This document shows, one piece after another, positions 1-10,150 of a stretch of DNA of 64,000 bases. Origin of the DNA: Pseudomonadota bacterium (lineage in GTDB: Bacteria; Pseudomonadota; Gammaproteobacteria; Xanthomonadales; Xanthomonadaceae); NCBI GenBank assembly GCA_018242485.1, contig JAFEBV010000020.1:1-64000 (forward strand), given 5' to 3'. A program made the translations under genes and the position numbers. Position 1 is the stretch's first letter. The number at the start of each line of letters is the position of its first letter. The notes beneath the pieces were generated by a model, which worked only from the letters and a program-made list of their open reading frames with translations, made no database searches and was not told the DNA's origin.

Positions 1-131
1 CTCATCGGCGAAATCCCTCAGGAATCTTGCGATATGCGTCGATTTTCCGGAGATTCGTGAATCTGTCCAGAGGCACGAGAGTCAATGTTCATGCGGCTTG
101 CGGCGATTCTGCAGGGCCGACTACCTAGGCA

Positions 132-160
132 TTGCGCGAACCTGCAAACGTCGATACAAT
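132..160 (+). promoter_or_regulatory. Sigma70-type promoter for rpmB-rpmG
   Basis: A -35 hexamer TTGCGC (132-137) and a -10 hexamer TACAAT (155-160) are separated by exactly 17 bases. No other gene lies between this site and rpmB, so it most likely drives rpmB-rpmG from a start near position 167, giving a leader of about 160 bases. No coding region is supported in bases 1-131. Confidence 0.55.
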
Positions 161-173
161 AGGCGGCTCGCCT

Positions 174-194
174 ATCGATGGTCTGTCCATCGAT
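174..194 (+). other. Perfect hairpin in the rpmB leader
   Basis: Arms ATCGATGG (174-181) and CCATCGAT (187-194) are perfect complements around a five-base loop. The hairpin lies just downstream of the predicted transcription start. No U-run follows, so it is not an intrinsic terminator; it could be an mRNA stability or ribosomal-protein feedback element. Function is inferred only. Confidence 0.35.
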
Positions 195-325
195 CGAGGG
201 TCCGGCAGCACGATGCCGATCCGTCAGGTGATCCAGTTTCGCCTGTATCGTGTGCGTCCTTTGTCGGCGCGGCGCCGATGTTTCCCGGGCTACGGGAAAC
301 CTGACCGCAATCCAGAGGTGAAACC

Positions 326-562
326 ATGGCACGTACCTGCCAAGTCACGGGCAAGCGAACGACGACTGGCAACAACGTCTCGCACGCCAACAACCATACC
401 CGCCGCCGGTTCCTGCCGAACCTGCACGAGCGCCGCTTCTGGGTCGCCAGCGAAAACCGCTGGGTCAAGTTGCGTGTGTCTGCACATGCGCTGCGCACGA
501 TCGACAAGAACGGCATCGATTCGGTTCTCGCGCAGCTGCGCGCCCGCGGTGAGAAGGTCTAA
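326..562 (+). CDS. rpmB: 50S ribosomal protein L28
   Basis: This 78-residue protein is full length for bacterial L28 of the large ribosomal subunit. It begins [11 protein letters not shown], the typical start, and carries the conserved stretch with [15 protein letters not shown]. The ATG is preceded by an AGAGGTG ribosome binding site. rpmG follows 11 bases downstream, the usual rpmB-rpmG pair. Like other non-zinc forms it has only one cysteine near the N-terminus, so no zinc ribbon is visible. Confidence 0.98.
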   Translation: MARTCQVTGKRTTTGNNVSHANNHTRRRFLPNLHERRFWVASENRWVKLRVSAHALRTIDKNGIDSVLAQLRARGEKV

Positions 563-573
563 GGAGAACGCTC

Positions 574-738
574 ATGGCAACCAAGCGCGACAAGATCCGC
601 CTCGTCTCGACCGCTGGCACCGGTCATTTCTACACCACCGACAAGAACAAGAAGACCACGCCGAACAAGATGGAAGTCAGCAAATACGATCCGGTCGTGC
701 GCAAGCACGTCCCATACAAGGAAGCCAAGATCAAGTAA
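574..738 (+). CDS. rpmG: 50S ribosomal protein L33
   Basis: The reading frame translates to 54 residues beginning [20 protein letters not shown] and ending EAKIK, the normal length and sequence of L33 in gammaproteobacteria. An AAGGAGA ribosome binding site sits seven bases before the ATG. The zinc-binding cysteine pairs of C+ L33 are absent, so this is the zinc-free type. It is co-transcribed with rpmB and followed by an intrinsic terminator at about 877. Confidence 0.97.
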   Translation: MATKRDKIRLVSTAGTGHFYTTDKNKKTTPNKMEVSKYDPVVRKHVPYKEAKIK

Positions 739-876
739 GTTGGGCTGGAGGTTTGCGTCGCCGGCCTCGCCTGTACAGCGAGGCGGCGCATTCGCGGGTA
801 TCGATCATCCTGCCGTTCCGATTGTAATTTCTGCACAGACACGGCTTGATCGTTGGCTCGAACCAAACTCGCAAGG

Positions 877-903
877 CCCGCTCCGGCGGGTCTTCGTTTT
901 TTG
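877..903 (+). terminator. Intrinsic terminator after rpmG
   Basis: A CCCGC/GCGGG stem with a four-base loop (877-890) is followed by a T-rich tract ending in TTTTTT. It lies 140 bases after rpmG and just before the convergent minus-strand gene, so it probably ends the rpmB-rpmG transcript. Confidence 0.7.
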
Positions 904-909
904 CGGATG

Positions 910-1239
910 TCATGCTGCTTGATCCAGCCGCCGCTTCCAGCCATGGTGGCGGATGTCCAGGTACAGGCTGTAACTGGCGGTGAAGGCCGGGAACAGGTTC
1001 TGCAGCACGCCCACCGAATCGCTCTTGGGCGAGAAGATGAAGTAGCTGAGCGTGGTGATGCTGCCGACGATGCTCATGTACCAGAACGCCCGCGGCACCT
1101 CGGGCTTGCCGGCTTTGCGCGAAGCGTGCATCTGCACGAACCAGCGTGCCGAGAACATCAGCGCACCGGTGTAACCGATCAGCTTCCACAAGGTGATGTG
1201 GATGCCGGTCCACGCCAGCCAGACGATTTCGTCGTTCAT
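910..1239 (-). CDS. Lipid-A-disaccharide synthase N-terminal-like (LAB_N) membrane protein
   Basis: This small membrane protein of 109 residues has three hydrophobic segments (about residues 10-30, 45-65 and 75-92). Its sequence resembles the stand-alone LAB_N domain, including the ARWFVQM and FWYMSIVGS stretches. Such proteins commonly accompany a dolichyl-phosphate-mannose-synthase-like glycosyltransferase, and one lies just upstream here (1468-2202), so a role in transferring or flipping a lipid-linked sugar at the inner membrane is likely. I chose the ATG at 1239 because GGAG lies about nine bases upstream; the reading frame stays open further upstream into a repeat. Exact function is unknown. 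Confidence 0.8.
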   Translation of the reverse strand: MNDEIVWLAWTGIHITLWKLIGYTGALMFSARWFVQMHASRKAGKPEVPRAFWYMSIVGSITTLSYFIFSPKSDSVGVLQNLFPAFTASYSLYLDIRHHGWKRRLDQAA

Positions 1240-1275
1240 CGATGTCTCCATTGAATTCACTGCGCGCGCTGGGAG

Positions 1276-1455
1276 GAAAATCTCCTCCCCTTGCGCGCAG
1301 CATAGGGAGTGTTCGGGAGGATGTTGCATCGCTCGAGATCACGAGCAGAAGCACCCCTCCCCAACCCTCCGGCCCTGCCGGGCGTTCTTCGGCGCACGAA
1401 CTGCCACAGGCAGTTCGTGAACGCGCCTCATCACCCCCTGCGCTACGCGCAATGG
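1276..1455. repeat. Composite intergenic repeat with a perfect 11-bp hairpin
   Basis: This GC-rich element lies between the GT2 gene and the LAB_N gene. It holds a degenerate CTCCCCTTGCG palindrome, a CACCCCTCCCCAACCCTCC segment and a perfect hairpin with arms at 1395-1405 and 1409-1419 (three-base loop). It is homologous to the element at 2349-2458 and to the insert inside pgeF (28203-28451), where the hairpin stem carries a compensated base-pair change. Confidence 0.75.
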
Positions 1456-1467
1456 CGGGAACTATCA

Positions 1468-2202
1468 TCAATCCTTCTCACTGATCTCCGCCACCTGCGT
1501 GCGCTTGCTGCGCAGGATCAACCACGCCACCCCGCGCAGGTCGTGGATGCCGACCAGTGCGCGATTGAGGTTGTTGTACTTGGACACCCCGGCGGTGCGG
1601 TGGCGATGGTTGACCGGCACGCTCACCGTCGTCCAGCCGGCGCGTTGCATCAACGCAGGCAGGAAGCGGTGCATGTGGTCGAAATACGGCAGGTCGAGGA
1701 AGGCCTCGCGCTCGAACAGCTTGATCCCGCAGCCGGTGTCCGGGGTGTCGTCGCGCAACATGCGCGAACGGATGCGATTGGCCCAGCGGCTGGCCCAGCG
1801 CTTGGATCCCGAATCCTGCCGGTTCACCCGCCAGCCGGCGAACAGCTTGACCTGCGCGCCGGCGCGGGCGCGTTCGGCGAGCAGCTTGGGGATGTCGGCC
1901 GGATCGTTCTGGCCGTCGCCGTCGAGGGTGGCGATCCACGCCCCGCGCGCGGCCTTCACGCCGTTGCGGATGGCGGTGCTCTGCCCGGATTGCTGCAGAT
2001 GGCGCAGCACGCGCAGTTCGGGATGCTCGCGTTGCAGCTTTTGCAGCACGGCGAGGCTGCCGTCGCGGCTGAGGTCGTCGACATAGACGATCTCGAAGTC
2101 GATCGCTCCACGCAGCGCGGCGATGATCTCGCCGACCAGCGGGGCGATGTTGGCCTCCTCGTTGTGCACCGGCACCACCACCGACAGCGCGGGAGCACTC
2201 AT
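1468..2202 (-). CDS. GT2-family glycosyltransferase (dolichyl-phosphate mannose synthase-like)
   Basis: The 244-residue protein starts with the GT-A motif SVVVPVHNEEANI, has YVDDLSRDGS around residue 40 and TLDGDGQND near residue 93, whose acidic residues bind the metal and nucleotide sugar. It has no C-terminal membrane segments, unlike GtrB. Polyprenyl-phosphate sugar synthesis at the cytoplasmic face is expected, probably with the LAB_N protein encoded downstream on the same strand after a 228-base gap that holds a repeat. The sugar donor cannot be read from the sequence. Confidence 0.85.
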   Translation of the reverse strand: MSAPALSVVVPVHNEEANIAPLVGEIIAALRGAIDFEIVYVDDLSRDGSLAVLQKLQREHPELRVLRHLQQSGQSTAIRNGVKAARGAWIATLDGDGQNDPADIPKLLAERARAGAQVKLFAGWRVNRQDSGSKRWASRWANRIRSRMLRDDTPDTGCGIKLFEREAFLDLPYFDHMHRFLPALMQRAGWTTVSVPVNHRHRTAGVSKYNNLNRALVGIHDLRGVAWLILRSKRTQVAEISEKD

Positions 2203-2348
2203 GCGGGCACCGCGTCGAGGAGCAGGGCGGGAAAGGCGCGCAGCACCGATAGGGACGAAGTCATCCGCGCATTATCGCGGTTGCCGGAGTTGCTTTCATC
2301 TGCATCAATAAAGTGCGACGGAAATTTCATTCAAAGACGCCGAGAATC

Positions 2349-2458
2349 CCCTCCCCTTGCGCGCAGCGCAGGGGGAGGGTGGGAGGGGGTCGATTGGCAC
2401 TCACGCAACCACGAGCCAAAGCACCCCTCCCCAACCCTCCCCTGCAAGCAAGGGAGGG
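2349..2458. repeat. REPIN-like pair of inverted palindromic repeats
   Basis: The left palindrome (2349-2379, arms CCCTCCCCTTGCGC and GCGCAGGGGGAGGG) is followed by a G-rich tail. About 40 bases later comes a C-rich tail and a right palindrome (2435-2458, CCCTCCCCTGC/GCAAGGGAGGG). The two units point at each other, the arrangement of REP doublets. It fills the gap between parB and the GT2 gene. The same unit type brackets the DUF559 gene at 32593-33027. Confidence 0.75.
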
Positions 2459-2487
2459 GGTCGAAAAGACCTCCCCATGACCTCGAT

Positions 2488-3390
2488 TCAACGCTGGCGC
2501 AGCCGCTCCAGCACGCCTTCCAGCGCATCCAGCCCGTGATAGTGGATGACCAGTTTGCCGCGGCCACCGCGGCCGTGCTGCACGGCCACCCGCGATCCAA
2601 TGGTTTCGGACAGTTCGCGCTCGAGCGCGGCCACGTCGGGGTCGGCACGCTGCACGACCTTCTTCGCCGGCGGGCGGTTGCGCGCGGCCTGCGCGAGTTG
2701 CGCGCGGTGCTCGGTTTCGCGCACCGACCAGCCCTGCGTGGCGGCCTCGTTCGCCAGCGCCAGCGCATGCGCCTCGGGCAGGGTCAGCAGGGCGCGGGCG
2801 TGGCCCATCTCCAGCGCGCGGCTGGCCAGCAACTCGCGGATCGGCGCGGGCAGTTCCAGCAGGCGCAGCAGGTTGGACACTGCCGCACGCGAGCGCCCGA
2901 CCGCTTCGGCGGCCTGCTGGTGGGTCAGGCCGAACTCGTCGATCAACCGTCCCAGCGCCTGCGCTTCCTCCAGCGGATTGAGATCCTCGCGCTGGATGTT
3001 CTCGATCAGCGCCATCGCGATCACCGCGCGATCATCGGCCTCGCGCAACACCACCGGCACCTCGGTCAAGCCCGCCAGTTGCGCGGCGCGCCAGCGGCGT
3101 TCGCCGGCGATGATCTCGTGGCTGGCCGGCGAGCCTTTCACCGGCGCGACGACACGCACGACAATGGGCTGGATCAAGCCCTGCGCGCGGATCGAGTCGG
3201 CCAGTTCCTGCAGGCGCTCGGCATCCATGCCGCTGCGCGGCTGGTAACGGCCGGGCCGCAGTGCGACGACCGGCAGGGTGTGCGGACCGGCAGCTTCGCC
3301 CTCCGCTTCGGCTTCCGCCGCGACGTTTTTCCCGGACGACCCCAGCAGGGTGTCGATGCCGCGCCCCAAGCCCCGCTTCTTCGCCGCCAT
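2488..3390 (-). CDS. parB: Chromosome-partitioning protein ParB
   Basis: This 300-residue protein begins MAAKKRGLGRGIDTLL, the typical ParB start. It contains the CTP-binding box GERRWRAAQLAGL (about residues 95-107), followed by a helix-turn-helix region with LTHQQAAEAVGRSRAAVSN for parS binding, and a C-terminal dimerisation part. It loads at parS sites and works with ParA in chromosome segregation. The ATG at 3390 overlaps the parA stop (TGATG), indicating translational coupling; an in-frame TTG one codon upstream is less likely. No parS site was recognised in the window. Confidence 0.97.
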   Translation of the reverse strand: MAAKKRGLGRGIDTLLGSSGKNVAAEAEAEGEAAGPHTLPVVALRPGRYQPRSGMDAERLQELADSIRAQGLIQPIVVRVVAPVKGSPASHEIIAGERRWRAAQLAGLTEVPVVLREADDRAVIAMALIENIQREDLNPLEEAQALGRLIDEFGLTHQQAAEAVGRSRAAVSNLLRLLELPAPIRELLASRALEMGHARALLTLPEAHALALANEAATQGWSVRETEHRAQLAQAARNRPPAKKVVQRADPDVAALERELSETIGSRVAVQHGRGGRGKLVIHYHGLDALEGVLERLRQR

Positions 3391-4181
3391 CAAGCCTTCT
3401 CCGGAGTCTTGCGTTCGCGCCGACGGCGCACGATCTCGCCGGCCAAGCCCAGATAGGCGATGCCGCCGCGCGATGCGCGATCATAGGCGATGATGCTCTG
3501 CCCGTGGCTGGGCGCCTCGGCCAGGCGCACGTTGCGCGGGATGATGGTGCGCAGCACGCGCTCGCCGAAATGGGTGGCGAGGTCGGTGGACACGCCGTTG
3601 TCGAGGTTGTTGCGCAGGTCGTACATGGTGCGCAGGATGCCCTCGATCTGCAGCGCCGGGTTCAGGCGTTTCATCAACGTCTCGATGGTGCCGAGCATCG
3701 CGGTGAGCCCCTCCAGCGCGAGGAACTCGCACTGCGTCGGCACCAGCACGCTGTCGGCGGCGGCCAGCGCGTTCAAGGTGAGCAGGGACAGCGACGGCGG
3801 GCAGTCGATGACGATGAAGTCGTACCGGCCGCGCACCGGCTCCAGTGCTTCCTTCAGACGCTGATCGCGACCGCTCGCATCCATCAGGTTGATCTCGGCG
3901 GCGGTGAGATCGCCGTGACCGGGCAGCAGGTCGTAGTTCTCGGGACTGCGTTGCAGCACCTGTTCGAAGCTGGCCTCGCGCAGCAGCAGCTCGCAGGTGG
4001 TGACATCGAGTTCGCGCTTGTCGATGCCCGCGCCGGTGGTGGCATTGCCCTGCGGGTCGAGATCGACCAGCAGCACCTTCGATCCGGTGCTGGCCAATGC
4101 GGCGGCGAGGTTGACCGAGGTGGTGGTCTTGCCCACCCCGCCCTTCTGGTTGGCCACCGCGATGATCCGCGCCTTGCTCAT
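3390..4181 (-). CDS. parA: Chromosome-partitioning ATPase ParA
   Basis: The 263-residue protein begins MSKARIIAVANQKGG and contains the deviant Walker A box KGGVGKTTTSVNLA at residues 14-27, the VDLDPQGN Walker A-prime region and the IDCPPSLSLLT Walker B region. This is the MinD/ParA (Soj) family. It binds DNA non-specifically and drives ParB-parS movement. The ATG at 4181 places the Walker box at its normal distance; the frame extends further upstream but into rsmG. The order rsmG-parA-parB matches many gammaproteobacteria. Confidence 0.97.
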   Translation of the reverse strand: MSKARIIAVANQKGGVGKTTTSVNLAAALASTGSKVLLVDLDPQGNATTGAGIDKRELDVTTCELLLREASFEQVLQRSPENYDLLPGHGDLTAAEINLMDASGRDQRLKEALEPVRGRYDFIVIDCPPSLSLLTLNALAAADSVLVPTQCEFLALEGLTAMLGTIETLMKRLNPALQIEGILRTMYDLRNNLDNGVSTDLATHFGERVLRTIIPRNVRLAEAPSHGQSIIAYDRASRGGIAYLGLAGEIVRRRRERKTPEKA

Positions 4182-4203
4182 TCGTTTCGCCCCTTTGCCT
4201 GAA

Positions 4204-4848
4204 TCAATGTTCGCGTTCGATGACCAGCAAATGCCGCTGCGCATCCAGCCCCGGCACCTGCAGCGCATGGGTGGCGGCGAGCTTCCAGCCCGCGGGAAGA
4301 CCTGCGACTTCCGCCGCCGCATCCGCGCCCTTCATCGCCAGCATGCGCCCGCCCGGGGCCAGCAGATGCCCGGCCACCGCCACGAACTGCGCAAGACTAC
4401 CGAAGGCGCGCGACACCACACAATCGAAGCCTGCTTGCGGATGGAACCGCTCGGCGCGTTCGGCGACGACGGCGAGGTTGTCCAGCCCCAGTTCGCGCTG
4501 CGCCTGTCGCTGGAAACGCGCCTTCTTGCCGGCCGATTCGATGGAGGTCACCCGCAACTGCGGCAGCGCCAGCGCCAGCGGGATGCCCGGCAAGCCCGCG
4601 CCCGAGCCGATGTCGGCCAGCGATCCGTGCACGAACGGCGCGATGGCGAGCGAATCGAGCACATGCAACCTCACCATCTGCGCCGGCTCGCGGATCGCGG
4701 TGAGGTTGTAGGTCGCGTTCCAGCGCGTCAGCAGGGCGAGGTAGGCGAACAGGCGCTCGGCCAAGGGCTCAACGGGCAGGCGCAATGCCGCCAGGCCTGC
4801 GGCGAGCGCGGGGCGGATGGAATCGAGCGATGCCGGGTTGGAAGTCAT
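4204..4848 (-). CDS. rsmG: 16S rRNA (guanine527-N7)-methyltransferase
   Basis: This protein of 214 residues has the SAM-binding motif DIGSGAGLPGIPLAL and the RsmG signatures NLTAIR and VVSRAFGSL. It methylates G527 of 16S rRNA using SAM. The start at 4848 (MTSNPASLD) fits the family length; an in-frame ATG 16 codons upstream would add a non-conserved tail. It lies 22 bases upstream of parA and is probably co-transcribed with parA-parB. Confidence 0.95.
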   Translation of the reverse strand: MTSNPASLDSIRPALAAGLAALRLPVEPLAERLFAYLALLTRWNATYNLTAIREPAQMVRLHVLDSLAIAPFVHGSLADIGSGAGLPGIPLALALPQLRVTSIESAGKKARFQRQAQRELGLDNLAVVAERAERFHPQAGFDCVVSRAFGSLAQFVAVAGHLLAPGGRMLAMKGADAAAEVAGLPAGWKLAATHALQVPGLDAQRHLLVIEREH

Positions 4849-4963
4849 GTACAGCCGCGGGAGGGCAGGCGGGTATTGTCCTGCATCCGGGCCCACAAGG
4901 CAGGTGTTTGCATCAGGTGGCGACGCTTTGCCTTGCGGCTGGACTCGGTGCGAGACTCAACGC

Positions 4964-5395
4964 ATGCGTGAACCGACAGACGACGATCCTTTGCATGGCT
5001 TCGATGCGAGGCTGCAAGCAGTGATCATCGAGCAGGCCAAGGTCTGCTGCATGAACGTCGATCGCACCCTCGCGACCTGGACGCGCACCAGTCTCTCGCT
5101 GCTGGTGATGGGGGTGATACTGGACCGCTATGGCGTGCTGTTGGGTCCGCGCCTGCATCCGGCCACGCCGTTGGCGCCCGATCCCCTGTTCGGAGCATCC
5201 GGCATGGCCTTGGTCGTGCTGGGCACGCTGATGGCGCTGGTCACTGCGATTCGCCATCAGGCCTATCGCCGGCGCTGGAAGCGCGCATTCGCCGGATTCG
5301 ACGGGTTCGGTCCGTGGCTGGCGTTTGCATTTGCCGCTGGCACGGCTACCGTGGGTGGGCTGTTGGCGATGACCCTGCTGGCCTGCCGCCTCTGA
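4964..5395 (+). CDS. DUF202 (YidH-like) membrane protein, first of a tandem pair
   Basis: The 143-residue protein has an N-terminal cytoplasmic helix ending NVDRTLATWTRTSLSL, the DUF202 hallmark, followed by three membrane segments (about residues 44-62, 78-100 and 118-140). Function is unknown for the family; related SPX-linked proteins are involved in polyphosphate membrane complexes in eukaryotes. A paralogue follows after 20 bases. Start chosen at the ATG giving the family length. Confidence 0.8.
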   Translation: MREPTDDDPLHGFDARLQAVIIEQAKVCCMNVDRTLATWTRTSLSLLVMGVILDRYGVLLGPRLHPATPLAPDPLFGASGMALVVLGTLMALVTAIRHQAYRRRWKRAFAGFDGFGPWLAFAFAAGTATVGGLLAMTLLACRL

Positions 5396-5415
5396 CACTG
5401 CAACGAGGGCATGCG

Positions 5416-5847
5416 ATGGACGACCCTGCTCCCGATCCACAGCTTGCGGCCATGCAGGTGCTGACTGAATTGTCGATGCAGCGCTCCTACATGAATACCG
5501 AGCGCACGCTCGCGGTGTGGACGCGAACGGCGCTGAGCTTGATGATTTTCGGGATCGCGGTGGATCGCTTCGGTGAGCTGATGCGGCATCCGCCGTGGCA
5601 TGTGAGCGACCGATCCGCGATCTGGCCGCACCTGCTCAGTGCCGTCGGCGGCGGCGTGCTGGTGGCCTTGGGCGTGGTGATCCTGCTTGCCACCGGCATC
5701 CGTTTCCTGCTGTACGGCCTCAGGTGGCAGCGCGAGATCCAACGCCACGTCTGGTATCACACACCGTGGCTGGCGTTTGGCTTCGCGATGGCGATGGCGG
5801 CCGTGGGCGTGATGGTGCTGGTGGCGATCTGCGTGTTCAGGCAATGA
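5416..5847 (+). CDS. DUF202 membrane protein, second of a tandem pair
   Basis: Also 143 residues, with the signature NTERTLAVWTRTALSLMIFG around residues 32-51 and three membrane segments. It is clearly a paralogue of the gene 20 bases upstream: both have N-E/D-RTLA-WTRT-LSL at the same position. The second copy has HTPWLAFGF where the first has FGPWLAFAF. The pair probably arose by tandem duplication and may form a heteromeric membrane complex. No function can be assigned. Confidence 0.8.
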   Translation: MDDPAPDPQLAAMQVLTELSMQRSYMNTERTLAVWTRTALSLMIFGIAVDRFGELMRHPPWHVSDRSAIWPHLLSAVGGGVLVALGVVILLATGIRFLLYGLRWQREIQRHVWYHTPWLAFGFAMAMAAVGVMVLVAICVFRQ

Positions 5848-5911
5848 CCGTTGCTTTTCGAAACTGCCTGCTCATCCGGTGCAGCCCGCTGACTGCACGA
5901 ATGGCGCGAGT

Positions 5912-6385
5912 TCAAGCCTCCGCCACCACTTCGCAGCGGATCACCCGCAGACCCTTGCTGCCAAGGCGGCGGTTGAGCTCGTCCTTGATCGCCTCGGCCA
6001 GCACGGGCGGCTCGGCATGGGCTTGTGCAGGCAGGCTGCCGGTCATGCTCGACAGCGCCTCGTCGGCGTGATCGCGCACCCATTCGTCCACGCGGTCGAG
6101 GCGCTCGCCGGTCTGCAAGGGGTCGAGGATCTGGAAGTACAGGTCGGCGCTGGCGGCATCGCGGCCCAGAGCACGCGCGGGCAATTCGACATGGTGGCCG
6201 GTCAGCGACACATGGCGGCCGATCCGATCCAGCAACGGCCACACCGCGTGCCGACCGGGTTGCAGGGTGCGCACATAGCGGCCGAAGCGGCGCACCGTCC
6301 ACGCCTGACCCTCGGGTACGCGGTGGATCGCCAGCGCGATCAGTGCGCAGGCAGTCAGGGCGGCGAGGGCGAGGGACAGGTGCAC
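5912..6385 (-). CDS. Short SPFH/Band-7 (stomatin-like) membrane protein
   Basis: A single N-terminal membrane helix (residues 2-20) is followed by a partial Band-7 domain: VPEGQAWTVRRFGRYVRTLQPGRH and later LYFQILDP-LQT. The start is a GTG at 6385 with GGAA upstream, giving 157 residues. Band-7 proteins such as HflK/HflC or stomatin normally exceed 250 residues, so this copy lacks the C-terminal coiled coil. It may be a natural short form or a degenerate gene. It converges on the DUF202 pair. Confidence 0.65.
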   Translation of the reverse strand: MHLSLALAALTACALIALAIHRVPEGQAWTVRRFGRYVRTLQPGRHAVWPLLDRIGRHVSLTGHHVELPARALGRDAASADLYFQILDPLQTGERLDRVDEWVRDHADEALSSMTGSLPAQAHAEPPVLAEAIKDELNRRLGSKGLRVIRCEVVAEA

Positions 6386-6434
6386 GCTGGATTCCGGCAA
6401 GCGGTCAAACGAGGGGCGACGCTTTCCTCTTAGC

Positions 6435-6463
6435 AGGATAACGAAATTTTTGCAAGAGTCTAA
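6435..6463 (-). promoter_or_regulatory. Candidate sigma70 promoter for the SPFH gene
   Basis: Read on the minus strand, TTAGAC (6463-6458) and TATCCT (6440-6435) are 17 bases apart within an unusually AT-rich patch for this genome. The site lies about 50 bases upstream of the GTG start at 6385. Confidence 0.4.
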
Positions 6464-6563
6464 CGAAAATTTACGTCTCGGCGGCCAAAGGGGGTCATGC
6501 TCGAACACCCGCGCCGAGCCCGCCGTGGCCGGATCGGCGATTGGGAGCAGGCATCCGACGCTT

Positions 6564-8113
6564 TCAGGCGGTCAGCCGCGCCGCCAGCAGTTCGCGCGTG
6601 TACGGGTGCGCGGGTCGGGACAGCACGTTGGCGGTGGAGCCGGTTTCGACGATCACGCCATCGCACATCACGCCGATGCGCTCGGCCAGCGCGGCTGCGG
6701 CATCCATGTCGTGGGTGATGAACAGCAGCGCCAGCCTGCGCTGCGCTTTCAGGCGCGCGAGCAGTTGCAGGATCGCTGCGCGGCTGCGCGCATCCAGCGC
6801 CGACACCGCTTCGTCGCAGACCAATAATTCCGGGTCGGTCGCAAGTGCGCGGGCGATGGCGATGCGCTGGCACTGGCCGCCAGAAAACTCATGCGGATGG
6901 CGATCCAGTGCATCCGCATCCAAACCGACCGCACCCAACAACTCGACCGCACGTTGTCGTCGCGACGACGCATCGCCGATGCCGTGGATGCGCAGTGGTT
7001 CGCCGACGATCTGCGCTGCGGTCATGCGCGGATCGAGCGAGGCGAACGGATCCTGAAACACCACGCCGATACGCCGACGCAGCGGTCGCAGCGCACGCGA
7101 ACCCAGCGTGTCGATGCGCTCGCCGTCGAGCGTGATCTGCCCGGATCGGGATCGCAGCAAACGCAACAGGGCGCGGGCGAGGGTGGACTTGCCTGAACCC
7201 GATTCGCCGACCAGTGCCAGACACTCACCGCGTCGCAGTTCCAGCGTCGTCGGCTGCACGGCGTCGCGCGGCGCACGTGGATAGCGCACGGCAAGCTCGC
7301 TGGCTTGCAACAGCACCGTACCGGCTTCCCCGGGCGGCGCATCCGGCAATTGCGCGGCAGCCAGCAGCGCGCGGGTGTAGGCATCGCGCGGCTGATCGAA
7401 CACCTGCGTCGTCGAACCGGCTTCCACACAGTGCCCGCGATGCAGCACCAGCACCCTCTGCGCCAGTGCAGCGACCAGCGGCAGATCATGACTGACCAGC
7501 AACACGCCGACATCGAGTTGCGTGCGCAGGCGATCGAGCAGGCGCGCGATGCCGGCGGCGATGCGCGGATCCAGCGCCGAGGTGGGTTCATCCGCCACGA
7601 GGATGCGTGGCGTGCCAGCCAGCGCCAAGGCGATGCACACGCGCTGGCGTTGTCCGCCGGAGATCTGGTGCGGGCGACGATCGAGCAGTGCCGTGGCATC
7701 GCGCAATTCGACCTGATCGAGCAGCGCCAGCGAGCGTGCGCGCACGCCGTCACGCGCAATCCCGGCATGCCGCAGCGCTTCTCCCAGTTGCGCGCCGATG
7801 CTGCGCAGCGGATGCAGCGCGGCGAGCGCATCCTGCGGCACCCACGCCAGCATGCGCCCGCGCAGCGATGGGTGTTCGCGCGAACCCAGCGCGATCTCGC
7901 GACCCTCCACGCGCAAGCTGCCGCGCGCGCGCAGCGCCGGCGGCAACAAGCCGAGCAGGGCCAGCGTGGCGAGGCTCTTGCCAGCGCCGGATTCGCCGAC
8001 GATGGCGGTGCAGGTGCCGGCATGGATATCCATGTCGATGGGGCCGAGCAGGCGTCGCGACGGATCGTTCGCCAGCGTCACCTCAAGCGCGTGCAGGGAC
8101 AGCAACGGCGCGC

Positions 8114-8117
<4 letters not shown>
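6564..8117 (-). CDS. Dipeptide/oligopeptide-type ABC transporter, duplicated ATPase subunit
   Basis: The 517-residue protein has two complete nucleotide-binding domains. The first has Walker A GESGAGKS (41-48), signature ISGGQRQR and Walker B LVADEPTS. The second has Walker A GESGSGKS near residue 305, signature FSGGQCQR and Walker B LVCDEAVS. This DppD-DppF fusion layout is that of YejF/GsiA-type importers of peptides or microcin C. Its start overlaps the stop of the permease gene upstream by four bases. No substrate-binding protein or second permease is in the window, so the substrate is unknown. Confidence 0.88.
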
Positions 8118-10147
<2,030 letters not shown>

Positions 10148-10150
10148 GCG

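Noticed and set aside
1309..3456. 715-residue open frame on the plus strand across the GT2 and parB genes
   Set aside because: It is antisense to two well-supported genes, has no family resemblance, and long antisense frames are expected at this GC content.
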